The notes under the pieces: model-generated
The model's database searches: none
What the model saw: the letters and a program-made list of their open reading frames with translations, nothing else
Told to the model about the DNA's origin: nothing
Made by a program: the position numbers and the translations under genes
Shown: positions 42,381-50,829 of the stretch, one piece after another
How positions within the stretch are numbered: position 1 is the stretch's first letter
How the letters are laid out: the number at the start of each line of letters is the position of its first letter
Assembly (NCBI RefSeq): GCF_011601275.1
Contig: NZ_JAAOLY010000003.1
Location: 248,001-312,000 of the forward strand
Direction: 5' to 3'
DNA length: 64,000 nt
From: Janthinobacterium lividum
GTDB taxonomy: Bacteria > Pseudomonadota > Gammaproteobacteria > Burkholderiales > Burkholderiaceae_D

Positions 42381-44329
42381 GGGACGTCTCCCTGCAGGCG
42401 TGCCTGCGGCTGGATGGCCGGCGCCGGCACGCCTTCCGTGTACGGCTGGCTGTTGAGCGGCGCCTGGCCGGGCAGCAAATAACGGTAGTCGCGGTAATCG
42501 CCATCGATGCTGGCATCCTTGACCACGACGGGGCGCATGAAGATCACCAGTTCCGTCTTGCTGCTTGCCTCGTTACGATAGGTAAACAGATTGCCGACCA
42601 GCGGCAGGCTGGACAGGCCCGGTACGCCATCCTTGGCATTGTCGACGGAATCCTGCATCAGGCCGCCCATCACGGCGATCTGACCATTGCCTACTTTCAT
42701 GATCGACTCCAGCTCGCGGGCCTGGATCACGGGCACCTTGCTGATCACGCTGGCCGTGGCCAGGGCCGGATTCGGGTCTTGCACGTAGCCGACGATGCGC
42801 GTGATGGTGGGGCGCACGTTCAGGGTCACTTCATCGCTGTCGGAAATTTGCGGCGTGACGCTCATGACGAAGCCGACGGGCACCGTTTCCAGCTTCGATT
42901 CATAGGTGGCGGGCGTGGTGATGGTGCCCGTCGAGCTGACCACGGCAGGCGTCACCTTGATGGTAAAGAAGACATTGTTGTCGACCACCTTCAGCATGGC
43001 CGTCTGATTGTTGAGCACGCTGATCTTCGGGCTGGACAGTACCTTCACCTTGCCGAACGATTCGAGCAGCTGGATGGTGGTCCTGAAACTGTCCTTCAGG
43101 TAATCGAGCACGAAGATGCCGGGCGTGGAGCCAGGCGTGACGCCGCTGCTGAGCGCCTGGGTGCCCACCTGCTTCTGCGTCAGGCTCAGGCTGCCCGTCA
43201 GGCGCGACCAGTTGATGCCTTGCTGGTATTCATTGCTCAGGCGCACCTCGAGAATGGTGGCCTCGATCAGTACTTGCCGCTTGGCGCTGTGCAATACCGC
43301 GTCGAGGAATTCGGCGACTTTTTCGTGCTGGCGGCCCGTAGCCCGCACGGCGATCAAGCCGCCTTCCACGTTGACGACCACCGACGACGGGCTGCCCTTG
43401 TTGGCCAGTTTCAGCAGCGGCATGCCGTTCGCATCGAGCGGCTGGCCAGGATTCGCGTTCTGGATGGGCGCCTGCTGCTGGCCTGGCGCATACTGGCCGC
43501 CAGTCTGCATCGGCGCCTGGCTGCCGTATTGATTGCCGACCTGATTCTGCTGCTGGCCTTGCTGAATTTGCTGTCCCTGCTGTCCCGGCTGCCCCTGCTG
43601 GCCGGGCATGCTCGTCAATTGCTGGTTCAGCTGCGCCAGCGGGTCCACCTGCACGTCGTTGAGCGTGGTCTCGCGCAGCAGGTCGCGGATATTCTTTTCC
43701 AGGCTGTACCAGAAATTATTCTCCGAACGATTCACGACCAGGGTGGTTGAATTGTTATTGCCATTGCCGCCGCTGCCTTGCGTGTTGCCAACGGGGTTGC
43801 TGGCGTTGTTGGAGCCGCCGCCCGCCGTGGAAATTTGCGTGGCGATATTCACGCTGCTGTTGGTGCTGCGCGCCATGTTGACGTAATCGACCTTGTAATT
43901 GCGCCACACGGGCGCATCGGGCAGCACCGTCAGGTTCTTGCCATCGATTTCGTAGCGCATATCGACTTGCTTGCCGATACGCGTCAGCAATTGCGGCAGG
44001 GTCTGGTCCAGCGCATTCAGGGTGACGCTGCCTTCGATCTGCGGGTGGATGTCGATATTCATGCCCGCGTCGCGCGCCAGCGCAAACAGCAGCGATTGCA
44101 CCTGCACCTTGTGCACGGTGACGCTGTAGGTTTCCACTTTGGGCGCGGGCAGCGGCGCTGCCAGCGCGCTGCTTTGCTGCACCGGTTCGGGAATGGCGCC
44201 GACGGGGCGGGGCGGGGCATTGAGGTGGGCAGGCGACAGCGGCGTTTGATGCGTGGCGCAGCCGGACAGCGTGGTGCTGCAGGCGAGGGCGACCCAGGAG
44301 GCCAGCACAGGAATAGGGTGTTGATTCAT
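42377..44329 (-). CDS. MshL/PilQ/GspD-type secretin lipoprotein, cluster A
   Basis: A 650-aa outer-membrane secretin. A lipoprotein signal ends in LSGC. N-domains follow (HKVQVQSLLFALARDAGMNI, ALDQTLPQLLTRIG), and then a long linker rich in Asn, Gln and Gly. The secretin core includes KVKVLSSPKISVLNNQTAMLK, VGFVMSVTPQI and GQIAVMGGLMQD...PGLSSLPLVGNLF near the C-terminus. It forms the outer-membrane pore of cluster A. The ATG at 44329 was chosen for the signal peptide; the longer frame runs back into a predicted promoter. Its cluster B paralogue is at 56157-57974. Confidence 0.93.
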   Translation of the reverse strand: MNQHPIPVLASWVALACSTTLSGCATHQTPLSPAHLNAPPRPVGAIPEPVQQSSALAAPLPAPKVETYSVTVHKVQVQSLLFALARDAGMNIDIHPQIEGSVTLNALDQTLPQLLTRIGKQVDMRYEIDGKNLTVLPDAPVWRNYKVDYVNMARSTNSSVNIATQISTAGGGSNNASNPVGNTQGSGGNGNNNSTTLVVNRSENNFWYSLEKNIRDLLRETTLNDVQVDPLAQLNQQLTSMPGQQGQPGQQGQQIQQGQQQNQVGNQYGSQAPMQTGGQYAPGQQQAPIQNANPGQPLDANGMPLLKLANKGSPSSVVVNVEGGLIAVRATGRQHEKVAEFLDAVLHSAKRQVLIEATILEVRLSNEYQQGINWSRLTGSLSLTQKQVGTQALSSGVTPGSTPGIFVLDYLKDSFRTTIQLLESFGKVKVLSSPKISVLNNQTAMLKVVDNNVFFTIKVTPAVVSSTGTITTPATYESKLETVPVGFVMSVTPQISDSDEVTLNVRPTITRIVGYVQDPNPALATASVISKVPVIQARELESIMKVGNGQIAVMGGLMQDSVDNAKDGVPGLSSLPLVGNLFTYRNEASSKTELVIFMRPVVVKDASIDGDYRDYRYLLPGQAPLNSQPYTEGVPAPAIQPQARLQGDVP

Positions 44330-44366
44330 GAAAAGTTCGCCCTTGAAGTCGTGTTGTGCTTTTGTA

Positions 44367-44396
44367 ATTTTACCCAGCATGATCGCCTAAAAGCAA
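44367..44396 (-). promoter_or_regulatory. predicted internal promoter before the cluster A secretin gene
   Basis: On the minus strand, -35 TTGCTT (44391-44396), 18-bp spacer and -10 TAAAAT (44367-44372), about 38 bp upstream of the secretin start. It lies in the only sizeable gap (107 bp) in the upper half of the cluster, so the secretin and downstream genes may be partly independent of the divergent promoter. Confidence 0.5.
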
Positions 44397-44436
44397 TCGG
44401 CTGTGCGGGCCAGGGTGGCAATATACCGAAATAAAG

Positions 44437-45810
44437 TCAGGGGAGGCCACGCCCCGTTTTTGCCGGGGTCATGGCTTTCATTTCCGTGCGGATACTATCT
44501 ATGTCGCTCAGCAATATTTTCTGTGGCGACGTGGGTGCCAGCCTCGTCCAGACAGCTTCGGCGCTGGCCCGGTCGGCGAAGCTGCCGTAGACGATGTCCA
44601 GCCGTGCGGTGGCGTTCGCGGGCGCAGCGCCAGGCAGGCGAAACACGTGGACGTCGCGCAGGCCGATGGCTTGCTGCGCCTGCCGCAGGAAAGTTTCCGC
44701 CGCGGCAGTTTCGCTGGCGGGCAGGCTGGCGATGTGCAGCACCAGTTGCTGTGGTCCTTGCCTTGCCAGCCAGTTGCGCGATTCTGCCAGCTTGCTGTCG
44801 AGCAGCGTCGAGGCTGCTGGCAGCGCTGGCAACGGTGCAGCTGGAACTGTTGCCTGGCCCGGCGCCAGCCATTGCCACAGCAGCGCAGCGGCCAGCAGCA
44901 GCATCAGCGCGCTCAAGGCGCCCGCCAGCAGCTTACCCGCATGCCAGGGCGGGCGGTGGAAGGGACTGTCGGCAATGGCCAGGCGCACGTGGCGCGCGCC
45001 GATTTCCTGCGCATCATCGGCAAACGCGGCCAGCAGGGCCTTGTCGGCCAGGATATTGACCCTGCGCACGATGCCCTGCGCCGCGCGCGCTAGCCGGCGC
45101 AGCGCGGCCGGCGTGAAGACGAGCGGCGCCGTGCGGCCGGCGGCGGCCAGGCGGCAGGCCAGATAATCGTTCAGCAAGGCTTGCGGCAGGCGCGGCACGG
45201 TGAAACTGTGGGTGATGCGTTCCTTCAATTGGCGGAACTGGGGCAAGTCCAGCGTGTGCTGCAATTCCGGCTGGCCGAACAGGACGATTTGCAGCAGCTT
45301 GTGGCTGGCCGTTTCCAGGTTCGTCAGCAGGCGCAGCGCTTCCAGGGTGGCGCCCGGCATGGCTTGCGCTTCTTCGGCCAGCAGCACCACCTGGCGCCCG
45401 GCCGCGTGCCGGGCGATCAGCTCGCCGTGCAGGGCGCGCAGCACGGCGTCGGTGCGGCAACTGTCCAGTGCCAGGCCCAGTTCCGCGGCGATGGCGTGCA
45501 GGACTTCGTCCGGCTCCAGGCGGGGATTGAGCAAATACAGTACGTCGACCCGGGGCGGCAGGCGCTCGGCCAGCATGCGGCACAGCATGGTCTTGCCGCT
45601 GCCCACTTCGCCCGTCAGCTTGATGATGCCTTCGCCTTGCGTGACGGCATACAGCAGCGCATCGAGCAGTTCACCCCGTGTATTGCCCGTATAAAAGAAG
45701 GCCGGGTCCGGCGTGATGCCGAACGGCGCCGTGCGCAAGCCGAAATGGCGCAGATACATGCCGTGCGGCGACGGCGCGTAGTGGCTGGCGATCTGTGTGT
45801 CGGCGTTCAT
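44437..45810 (-). CDS. ExeA/MshM-type AAA ATPase with SPOR-like C-terminus, cluster A
   Basis: A 457-aa protein. The N-terminal AAA domain begins YLRHFGLRTAPFGITPDPAFFY (ExeA/MshM signature), with Walker A GEVGSGKT (67-74) and Walker B-like VVLLAEEAQAMP. A membrane helix lies at about 315-335. The periplasmic tail (LVLHIASLPASETAAAETFL...VYGSFADRASAEAVWTRL) has the layout of a SPOR/peptidoglycan-binding domain; the cluster B MshM lacks this tail. ExeA-type proteins help secretins pass the cell wall. The ATG at 45810 overlaps the ABC ATPase stop by 4 bp. Confidence 0.88.
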   Translation of the reverse strand: MNADTQIASHYAPSPHGMYLRHFGLRTAPFGITPDPAFFYTGNTRGELLDALLYAVTQGEGIIKLTGEVGSGKTMLCRMLAERLPPRVDVLYLLNPRLEPDEVLHAIAAELGLALDSCRTDAVLRALHGELIARHAAGRQVVLLAEEAQAMPGATLEALRLLTNLETASHKLLQIVLFGQPELQHTLDLPQFRQLKERITHSFTVPRLPQALLNDYLACRLAAAGRTAPLVFTPAALRRLARAAQGIVRRVNILADKALLAAFADDAQEIGARHVRLAIADSPFHRPPWHAGKLLAGALSALMLLLAAALLWQWLAPGQATVPAAPLPALPAASTLLDSKLAESRNWLARQGPQQLVLHIASLPASETAAAETFLRQAQQAIGLRDVHVFRLPGAAPANATARLDIVYGSFADRASAEAVWTRLAPTSPQKILLSDIDSIRTEMKAMTPAKTGRGLP

Positions 45811-46535
45811 GCAGCGATGCAATTGAGAAAAGCCTGCTCCAGGCTGGCGTCGGCCGCACCGCCATGGCGGGCGCGGCATTCGGCGGGCGTGCCTGTAAAC
45901 ACGATGCGGCCCGCATGCAGGATGCCCATGCGGTCGCACAATTCTTCCACGTCAGCCAGCGCATGCGAGGTGAGCAGGGCGCCGCGGCCCTGCGCGCGCG
46001 CTTGCCGCAGCACGTGCTTGAATTGCGCGCGCGCCTTCGGGTCGAGTCCGCTCATCGGTTCATCGAGCACCAGTTGCCGCTTACCCGACAGCAGGCAGGC
46101 GGCCAGCCCCAGTTTCTGCATCATGCCTTTCGAATAGTCGCGCGCGGGGCGCAGCAGGGCGTCCGGCGCCAGGTCCAGTGCGCCCGCGACTTGCTGCAAG
46201 GCTTGCGCATCGGGGCGTACGTCGTGCAGGCGCGACAGGTAGCGCAGGAAATCGCCGCCCGTCAGGTAATACGGCGCCTGGAAACGTTCCGGCAGAAACG
46301 ACAGCGGCTGGCGCGCCGCGCCGTGCCGGTGCGGCTGGCCGAAAATGGCGATGTCTCCCCGCTCGGGCGTGCAAAAGTCGAGCAGGCATTTCAGCAGGGA
46401 AGTCTTGCCCGCGCCATTCACGCCGACCAGGCCGAACAGTTCCCCCGCACGCACTTGCAGGTCAACGCCGCGCAGCACGGCGCTGCCCGCCAATTGCAGA
46501 TGCACGTTGTGGAACTCGATGGCGCAGGCGTTCAT
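45807..46535 (-). CDS. ABC-2 type transporter ATPase, first gene of cluster A
   Basis: A 242-aa ATPase of the ABC-2/NatA-like group. Walker A is GVNGAGKTS (38-46), the signature YSKGMMQKLGLA, Walker B LVLDEPMSGLD, and the switch His lies in LLTSHALADVEEL. It starts the cluster A gene series but has no permease beside it; the only ABC-2 permease without an ATPase in the window is at 33148-33921, in the same series. The ATG at 46535 has a weak ribosome site, and a longer frame to 46604 exists, so the start is less sure. It is coupled to the ExeA-like gene by a 4-bp overlap. Confidence 0.87.
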   Translation of the reverse strand: MNACAIEFHNVHLQLAGSAVLRGVDLQVRAGELFGLVGVNGAGKTSLLKCLLDFCTPERGDIAIFGQPHRHGAARQPLSFLPERFQAPYYLTGGDFLRYLSRLHDVRPDAQALQQVAGALDLAPDALLRPARDYSKGMMQKLGLAACLLSGKRQLVLDEPMSGLDPKARAQFKHVLRQARAQGRGALLTSHALADVEELCDRMGILHAGRIVFTGTPAECRARHGGAADASLEQAFLNCIAA

Positions 46536-46656
46536 AGGGGCAATGGTCGGCAGGGAGGACGGGGAACGACCGCCATTATTGCCATGGGCGCAGGCGGGCG
46601 GCAAGCGTTTCCTTGCAGTGTGTTGAAATGCGCAAAAATCAAACGATGGAATGTAT

Positions 46657-46669
46657 TTTCTTTAAGAAA
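46657..46669. promoter_or_regulatory. 13-bp dyad in the divergent promoter of clusters A and B
   Basis: TTTCTTTAAGAAA, a perfect 6+1+6 inverted repeat, sits in the roughly 200-bp region between the two head-to-head clusters and overlaps the -35 of the cluster B promoter. It is a candidate binding site for a regulator acting on one or both clusters; AT-rich dyads can occur by chance, so this is tentative. Confidence 0.35.
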
Positions 46670-46690
46670 CAACAGGTTCTGGAATAAAAT
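46662..46690 (+). promoter_or_regulatory. predicted promoter of cluster B
   Basis: -35 TTAAGA (46662-46667), 17-bp spacer, -10 TAAAAT (46685-46690), about 50 bp upstream of mshE. A clear leftward promoter for cluster A was not resolved in the same region. Confidence 0.5.
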
Positions 46691-46742
46691 ACTCCCGCGC
46701 GCCGCTGGCGTGCATCGTCTGTTGAACTGTCGAGGAGCAAGC

Positions 46743-48446
46743 ATGGCAAGGCCAGAGAAAGTCCGGCTCGGTGAAATTTTGGTGCAGCAGAAATTGCTGA
46801 CGGAAGAACAGTTGGGCCAGGCCTTGACGGAACAGAAGCGTTCGGGACGCAAGCTGGGCCGCGTTTTTGTCGAGCACGGCTTCGTCACGGAAGAGCAGAT
46901 TTCAGGCGCGCTGGCGCGCCAGCTCGACATCCCCTACATCAATCTGAAGTTTTTCAACATCAATCCCGAACTGGTGCGGCTGCTGCCGGAAACCCAGGCG
47001 CGGCGCTTTCGCGCGCTGGTGCTGGAAGACCGCCGCGAGGGCTTGCTGGTCGGCATGTCCGACCCGACCGACCTGTTTGCGTACGATGAAATTTCGCGCC
47101 TGGTCAAGCGCCAGATCGAACTGGCCGTGGTCAATGAAACGGAAGTGCTGGCCGCCATCGACCGCATCTACCGCCGCACGGAAGACATCTCCACGCTGAC
47201 GCGCGAGCTGGAGCAGGACCTGGGCGACGTGTCCGTCGACTTTGGCGCGCTGGCCGCCAATCCGGGCCTGGAAGAAGCGCCCATCGTCAAGCTGCTGCAA
47301 TCCGTGTTCGAGGATGCCACCCAGGTACGCGCCTCGGACATCCACATCGAGCCGCAGGAAGGCCGGCTGCAAATCCGTTTCCGTATCGACGGCGTGCTGC
47401 ACCTGCAGACGGAAGCGGACAGCAAGATCGCCAGTTCGCTGGCGCTGCGGCTGAAACTGATGTCGGACCTCGATATTTCCGAGAAGCGCCTGCCGCAGGA
47501 TGGCCGCTTTGCCATCCGCGTGAAAAACCAGCGCATCGACGTGCGTATTTCCACCATGCCCACGCAGTATGGCGAATCCGTCGTGATGCGCTTGCTGAAC
47601 CAGGGCGGCACGACCTTGCGCCTGGACGCCATCGGCATGCCGCCTGCGCTGGTGGCGCAGTTCCGCGCCATCGTCAGCCGCCCGAACGGCCTCGTGCTGG
47701 TGACGGGCCCGACCGGCAGCGGCAAGACGACGACCTTGTACTGCGCCTTGTCCGAACTCAATTCCGTGGAAAAAAAGCTCATCACGGTGGAAGACCCGGT
47801 CGAGTACCGTTTGCCCGGCATCAATCAGGTGCAAGTGAACGAGAAAATCGAGCTGAACTTTGCCAGGGTGCTGCGCTCGGCCTTGCGCCAGGATCCCGAC
47901 ATCGTGCTCGTCGGCGAGATGCGCGACCAGGAAACGGCGCAGATCGGCCTGCGCGCCGCCATGACGGGCCACTTGGTGCTGTCGACCCTGCATACCAACG
48001 ACGCCATCAGCACGCCGCTGCGCCTGATGGACATGGGCGTGCCCCGCTACATGGTGGGCAGCTCGCTGCAAGCCGTGCTGGCGCAGCGCCTGGTACGCGT
48101 GATCTGCGAAAGCTGCAGCACGCCGTACCAGCCCACGCCGAACGAATATGAATGGCTGCGCATGGAACTGGGCGAGCTGGTCGAGCGCAACCAGTATTTC
48201 CATGGCAAGGGCTGCTCGCATTGCAATGGCATGGGTTACCGGGGCCGCACGGGCGTGTACGAATTGCTGGAAATTACGCGCGCCGTGGCCGACGCCGCCA
48301 ACCATGCCGATCCGTCCCACTTCATGAAAGTGGCGACGGCGCAGATGGCGGGCGAAACCTTGCGCCGCCACGCCGTGCAACTGGTGGTACAGGGCCGCAC
48401 GACGGTGATGGAAGCGATGCGCATCAGCAACCAGAGCGAGGATTGA
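46743..48446 (+). CDS. mshE: MSHA pilus assembly ATPase
   Basis: A 567-aa GspE/PilB-family ATPase. The N-terminus carries two MshEN-type 24-residue repeats (8-31 and 37-60) with a five-residue spacer. The first begins R-L-G, as in c-di-GMP-binding MshE, with Arg8 in the key position. The core has Walker A GPTGSGKTTT, Walker B RQDPDIVLVGEMRD, the His box HTNDAISTPLRL, and a CESC/CSHC zinc site. It should drive MSHA pilus extension and respond to c-di-GMP. The ATG at 46743 follows CGAGGAG. Together with mshG it heads cluster B. Confidence 0.93.
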   Translation: MARPEKVRLGEILVQQKLLTEEQLGQALTEQKRSGRKLGRVFVEHGFVTEEQISGALARQLDIPYINLKFFNINPELVRLLPETQARRFRALVLEDRREGLLVGMSDPTDLFAYDEISRLVKRQIELAVVNETEVLAAIDRIYRRTEDISTLTRELEQDLGDVSVDFGALAANPGLEEAPIVKLLQSVFEDATQVRASDIHIEPQEGRLQIRFRIDGVLHLQTEADSKIASSLALRLKLMSDLDISEKRLPQDGRFAIRVKNQRIDVRISTMPTQYGESVVMRLLNQGGTTLRLDAIGMPPALVAQFRAIVSRPNGLVLVTGPTGSGKTTTLYCALSELNSVEKKLITVEDPVEYRLPGINQVQVNEKIELNFARVLRSALRQDPDIVLVGEMRDQETAQIGLRAAMTGHLVLSTLHTNDAISTPLRLMDMGVPRYMVGSSLQAVLAQRLVRVICESCSTPYQPTPNEYEWLRMELGELVERNQYFHGKGCSHCNGMGYRGRTGVYELLEITRAVADAANHADPSHFMKVATAQMAGETLRRHAVQLVVQGRTTVMEAMRISNQSED

Positions 48447-48447
48447 A

Positions 48448-49683
48448 GTGCCGTTTTTCTCCTACAAGGCGCGCAGCGCCAGTGGCGAACTGCTGACCGG
48501 CGTGATGGAAGGCGCCGACAGCGGCGCCGTGGCCGACCAGTTGATGGCGGGCGGCAGCACGCCCGTCGATATCAGCGCCACCAAACAAACGGTGACGGGC
48601 GCCGGCGCCAGCAAGCTGGGCTGGTGGGAGAAGCTGACGGAGAAAAAAGTCACGCCCATGGACGTGCAGCTGTTCAGCCGCCAGCTGTACACTTTGCTCA
48701 AGGCGGGCGTGCCCATCATGCGCGGCCTGGCCGGCTTGCAGGAGTCCGCCATCAGCCCCGCGTTCGGGCGCATCATCAAGGACGTGCGCGAGTCGCTCGA
48801 TGCGGGGCGCGAGCTGTCGGCGGCCATGGCGCGCCACCCGACGATCTTCACGCCGTTCTATTTGTCGATGGTGCGCGTGGGCGAGATGACGGGGCGCCTC
48901 GACGAAGTGTTCCTGCGCCTGTTCAACCACCTGGAATTCGACCGCGACATGCGCGCGCGCGTGAAAACGGCGACGCGCTACCCGACCTTCGTCGTCTTCG
49001 CCATGCTCGCCGCCATGATCGTGGTGAATATCTTCGTCATTCCCCAGTTCGAGAAAGTGTTTGCCAGCTTCCATGCGGAGCTGCCCCTGATGACGCGCAT
49101 CCTGATCGGCACTTCGCGCTTTACGGTGGCGTACTGGCCCATCCTGCTGATGCTGGGCGTGGGCGGCTTTTTCGGCTGGCGCGCCTGGCTGCGCACGAAA
49201 GAGGGCTTGTATAAATGGGACCGCGCCAAGCTGCGCCTGCCGATCGCCGGCAAGATCATCCTGAAGGGCACGATGGCCCGCTTCGCGCGCAGTTTCGCCT
49301 TGTCGAGCACGAGCGGCGTGCCTATCGTGCAGGCGCTGACTGTGGTGTCGCAAACGGTCGACAACACCTACCTGAGCGCACGCGTGGAGCAGATGCGCGA
49401 CGGCGTCGAGCGCGGCGAAAGCATCTTGCGTACCTCGGTCGCGGCCGGCGTGTTTACGCCCGTGGTGCTGCAGATGATCGCCGTGGGAGAGGAATCCGGT
49501 TCGCTCGACGACCTGATGGACGAGATCGCGGACATGTACGAGCGCGAAGTCGACTATGAATTGAAGACCCTGTCGGCACAGATCGAGCCGATCTTGATCG
49601 TCTTCCTCGGCGCCATGGTGCTGGTGCTGGCGCTGGGCATCTTCCTGCCAATCTGGGACCTGGGCCGGGCGGCCCTGCATTGA
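48448..49683 (+). CDS. mshG: MSHA pilus inner-membrane platform protein
   Basis: A 411-aa GspF/PilC-type platform protein with both T2SSF domains (LFSRQLYTLLKAGVPIMRGL and ARFARSFALSSTSGVPIVQAL) and three hydrophobic segments, the last being ILIVFLGAMVLVLALGIFLP. It contacts the MshE ATPase and passes pilins into the growing fibre. The start is GTG, one base after the mshE stop (TGA-A-GTG), with GAGG just upstream. It continues directly into the next pilin gene (TGATG overlap). Confidence 0.92.
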   Translation: MPFFSYKARSASGELLTGVMEGADSGAVADQLMAGGSTPVDISATKQTVTGAGASKLGWWEKLTEKKVTPMDVQLFSRQLYTLLKAGVPIMRGLAGLQESAISPAFGRIIKDVRESLDAGRELSAAMARHPTIFTPFYLSMVRVGEMTGRLDEVFLRLFNHLEFDRDMRARVKTATRYPTFVVFAMLAAMIVVNIFVIPQFEKVFASFHAELPLMTRILIGTSRFTVAYWPILLMLGVGGFFGWRAWLRTKEGLYKWDRAKLRLPIAGKIILKGTMARFARSFALSSTSGVPIVQALTVVSQTVDNTYLSARVEQMRDGVERGESILRTSVAAGVFTPVVLQMIAVGEESGSLDDLMDEIADMYEREVDYELKTLSAQIEPILIVFLGAMVLVLALGIFLPIWDLGRAALH

Positions 49684-50189
49684 TGAGAAAGCCGCTCCGC
49701 CAGCGCGGTTTCACGCTGTTCGAACTGGCGGTGGCGGCGGGCGTGTTCGCCATCCTGGTGACGGTGTTTTTGAACAGGGTCAGTTATTACCAGCAGCAGG
49801 CGCAGCAGGTGGCCGTGGCGCAGATGCTCGGCGTCTTGCGCACCAGCTTGCGCGTGCAGGTGCTGCAGCTGTACCTGAAGGACCGGCGCGACAAAATCCC
49901 GGCGCTGGCGCGGCAAAACCCGTTCGACTGGCTGATGGATAAGCCGGTCAATTACCTGGGCGAGTTCGCGCAGCCAGACCTTGAAAAACTGCCGGCGGGG
50001 AATTGGTTATACGACAGAAAAGAACAAAAAATTATCTATTTGTTTAGCAATGGCAATATTTTTCCCATTACAAGGGTTGATTCAGTGAAATTTAAGGTAA
50101 TCTTGCCGGGTGCGGACGCCGATCTTGACAAGCTTTCCCGGGAGCCCGATATCGTGGTGTGGAAATCGGCGGACTCGATAGCGAACTGA
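49683..50189 (+). CDS. minor pilin-like protein (MshF/MshB position)
   Basis: A 168-aa prepilin-like protein. The leader MRKPLRQRG is followed by FTLFELAVAAGVFAILV, with Glu at mature position 5. The rest includes NPFDWLMDKPVNYLGEF and NWLYDRKEQKIIYLF. In Vibrio and Shewanella MSHA loci this place between mshG and mshA holds mshF and mshB; I cannot decide which one this matches. The ATG at 49683 overlaps the mshG stop. The last third becomes markedly AT-rich compared with its neighbours and leads into the pilin gene. Confidence 0.8.
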   Translation: MRKPLRQRGFTLFELAVAAGVFAILVTVFLNRVSYYQQQAQQVAVAQMLGVLRTSLRVQVLQLYLKDRRDKIPALARQNPFDWLMDKPVNYLGEFAQPDLEKLPAGNWLYDRKEQKIIYLFSNGNIFPITRVDSVKFKVILPGADADLDKLSREPDIVVWKSADSIAN

Positions 50190-50266
50190 GGCTCTTTGAG
50201 GCCCGGTGCGGCGACAGTTTCATGGCGTTGGTTTTGATGTTTTTATTTGATTTTGGAGAAGCAAGA

Positions 50267-50725
50267 ATGAATAAGTCTTTACGTAGTATGAAAAGCGGCG
50301 CCCAGGCAGGTTTTACCCTGATCGAACTGATCGTCGTCATCGTGATCCTCGGCATCCTGGCTGCGACGGCGATTCCTAAATTCATCGACATGTCGACCGA
50401 TGCGCGCATCGCCAAGATGAATGCGGCGGTAGGCGCCATGAAGGCTGGCTCGGCCCTGTACCATGCACAGTGGCTGGTCAAGGGTTCCGTCGATACGCCG
50501 AAGGTGCAGATGGAAGGCAAGGATATCGAGGGTGCATTTGGCTACCCGACAACTGCCGGTATCATCGAGGCGGCTGGCTTGACCGATCCTGATTACAAGT
50601 TTTCCGGTGGTGTCGTGACGCCAGATGCAACGCGTACAGCGTGCAAGGTTACCTATGTCGCTCCGACCAAGGCCGGCGACCCGCCGAGCATTACGCCCGC
50701 TCTGGCGACTGCAGATTGTAAATAA
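50267..50725 (+). CDS. mshA: MSHA-type major pilin
   Basis: A 152-aa type IVa pilin. The 15-residue leader ends in GAQAG, followed by FTLIELIVVIVILGILAATA (Glu at mature position 5) and the long N-terminal helix. Two Cys near the C-terminus (TACKV and TADCK) should form the D-region disulfide. The ATG at 50267 has a GGAG site 8 nt upstream; earlier in-frame ATGs would add a leader not typical of pilins. The upstream 200 bp are AT-rich and a strong terminator follows at 50782-50817. This setting suggests separately high expression of the main fibre subunit. Confidence 0.85.
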   Translation: MNKSLRSMKSGAQAGFTLIELIVVIVILGILAATAIPKFIDMSTDARIAKMNAAVGAMKAGSALYHAQWLVKGSVDTPKVQMEGKDIEGAFGYPTTAGIIEAAGLTDPDYKFSGGVVTPDATRTACKVTYVAPTKAGDPPSITPALATADCK

Positions 50726-50781
50726 TTTGTACTGACTTGCAAGGATGACCAGGTAATACCCGGCCTTCCTTGCGCACCACC

Positions 50782-50817
50782 AGCCCAACCCCAGGCGCCA
50801 GCCCGTTGGGCTTTTTT
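50782..50817 (+). terminator. Rho-independent terminator after the major pilin gene
   Basis: An 8-bp perfect stem AGCCCAAC (50782-50789)/GTTGGGCT (50805-50812) with a 15-nt loop, followed by six T (50812-50817). It lies between mshA and mshC inside the cluster, so most transcripts should stop after the major pilin and the minor pilin genes rely on readthrough. Confidence 0.8.
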
Positions 50818-50829
50818 ACGGGCCATCCA

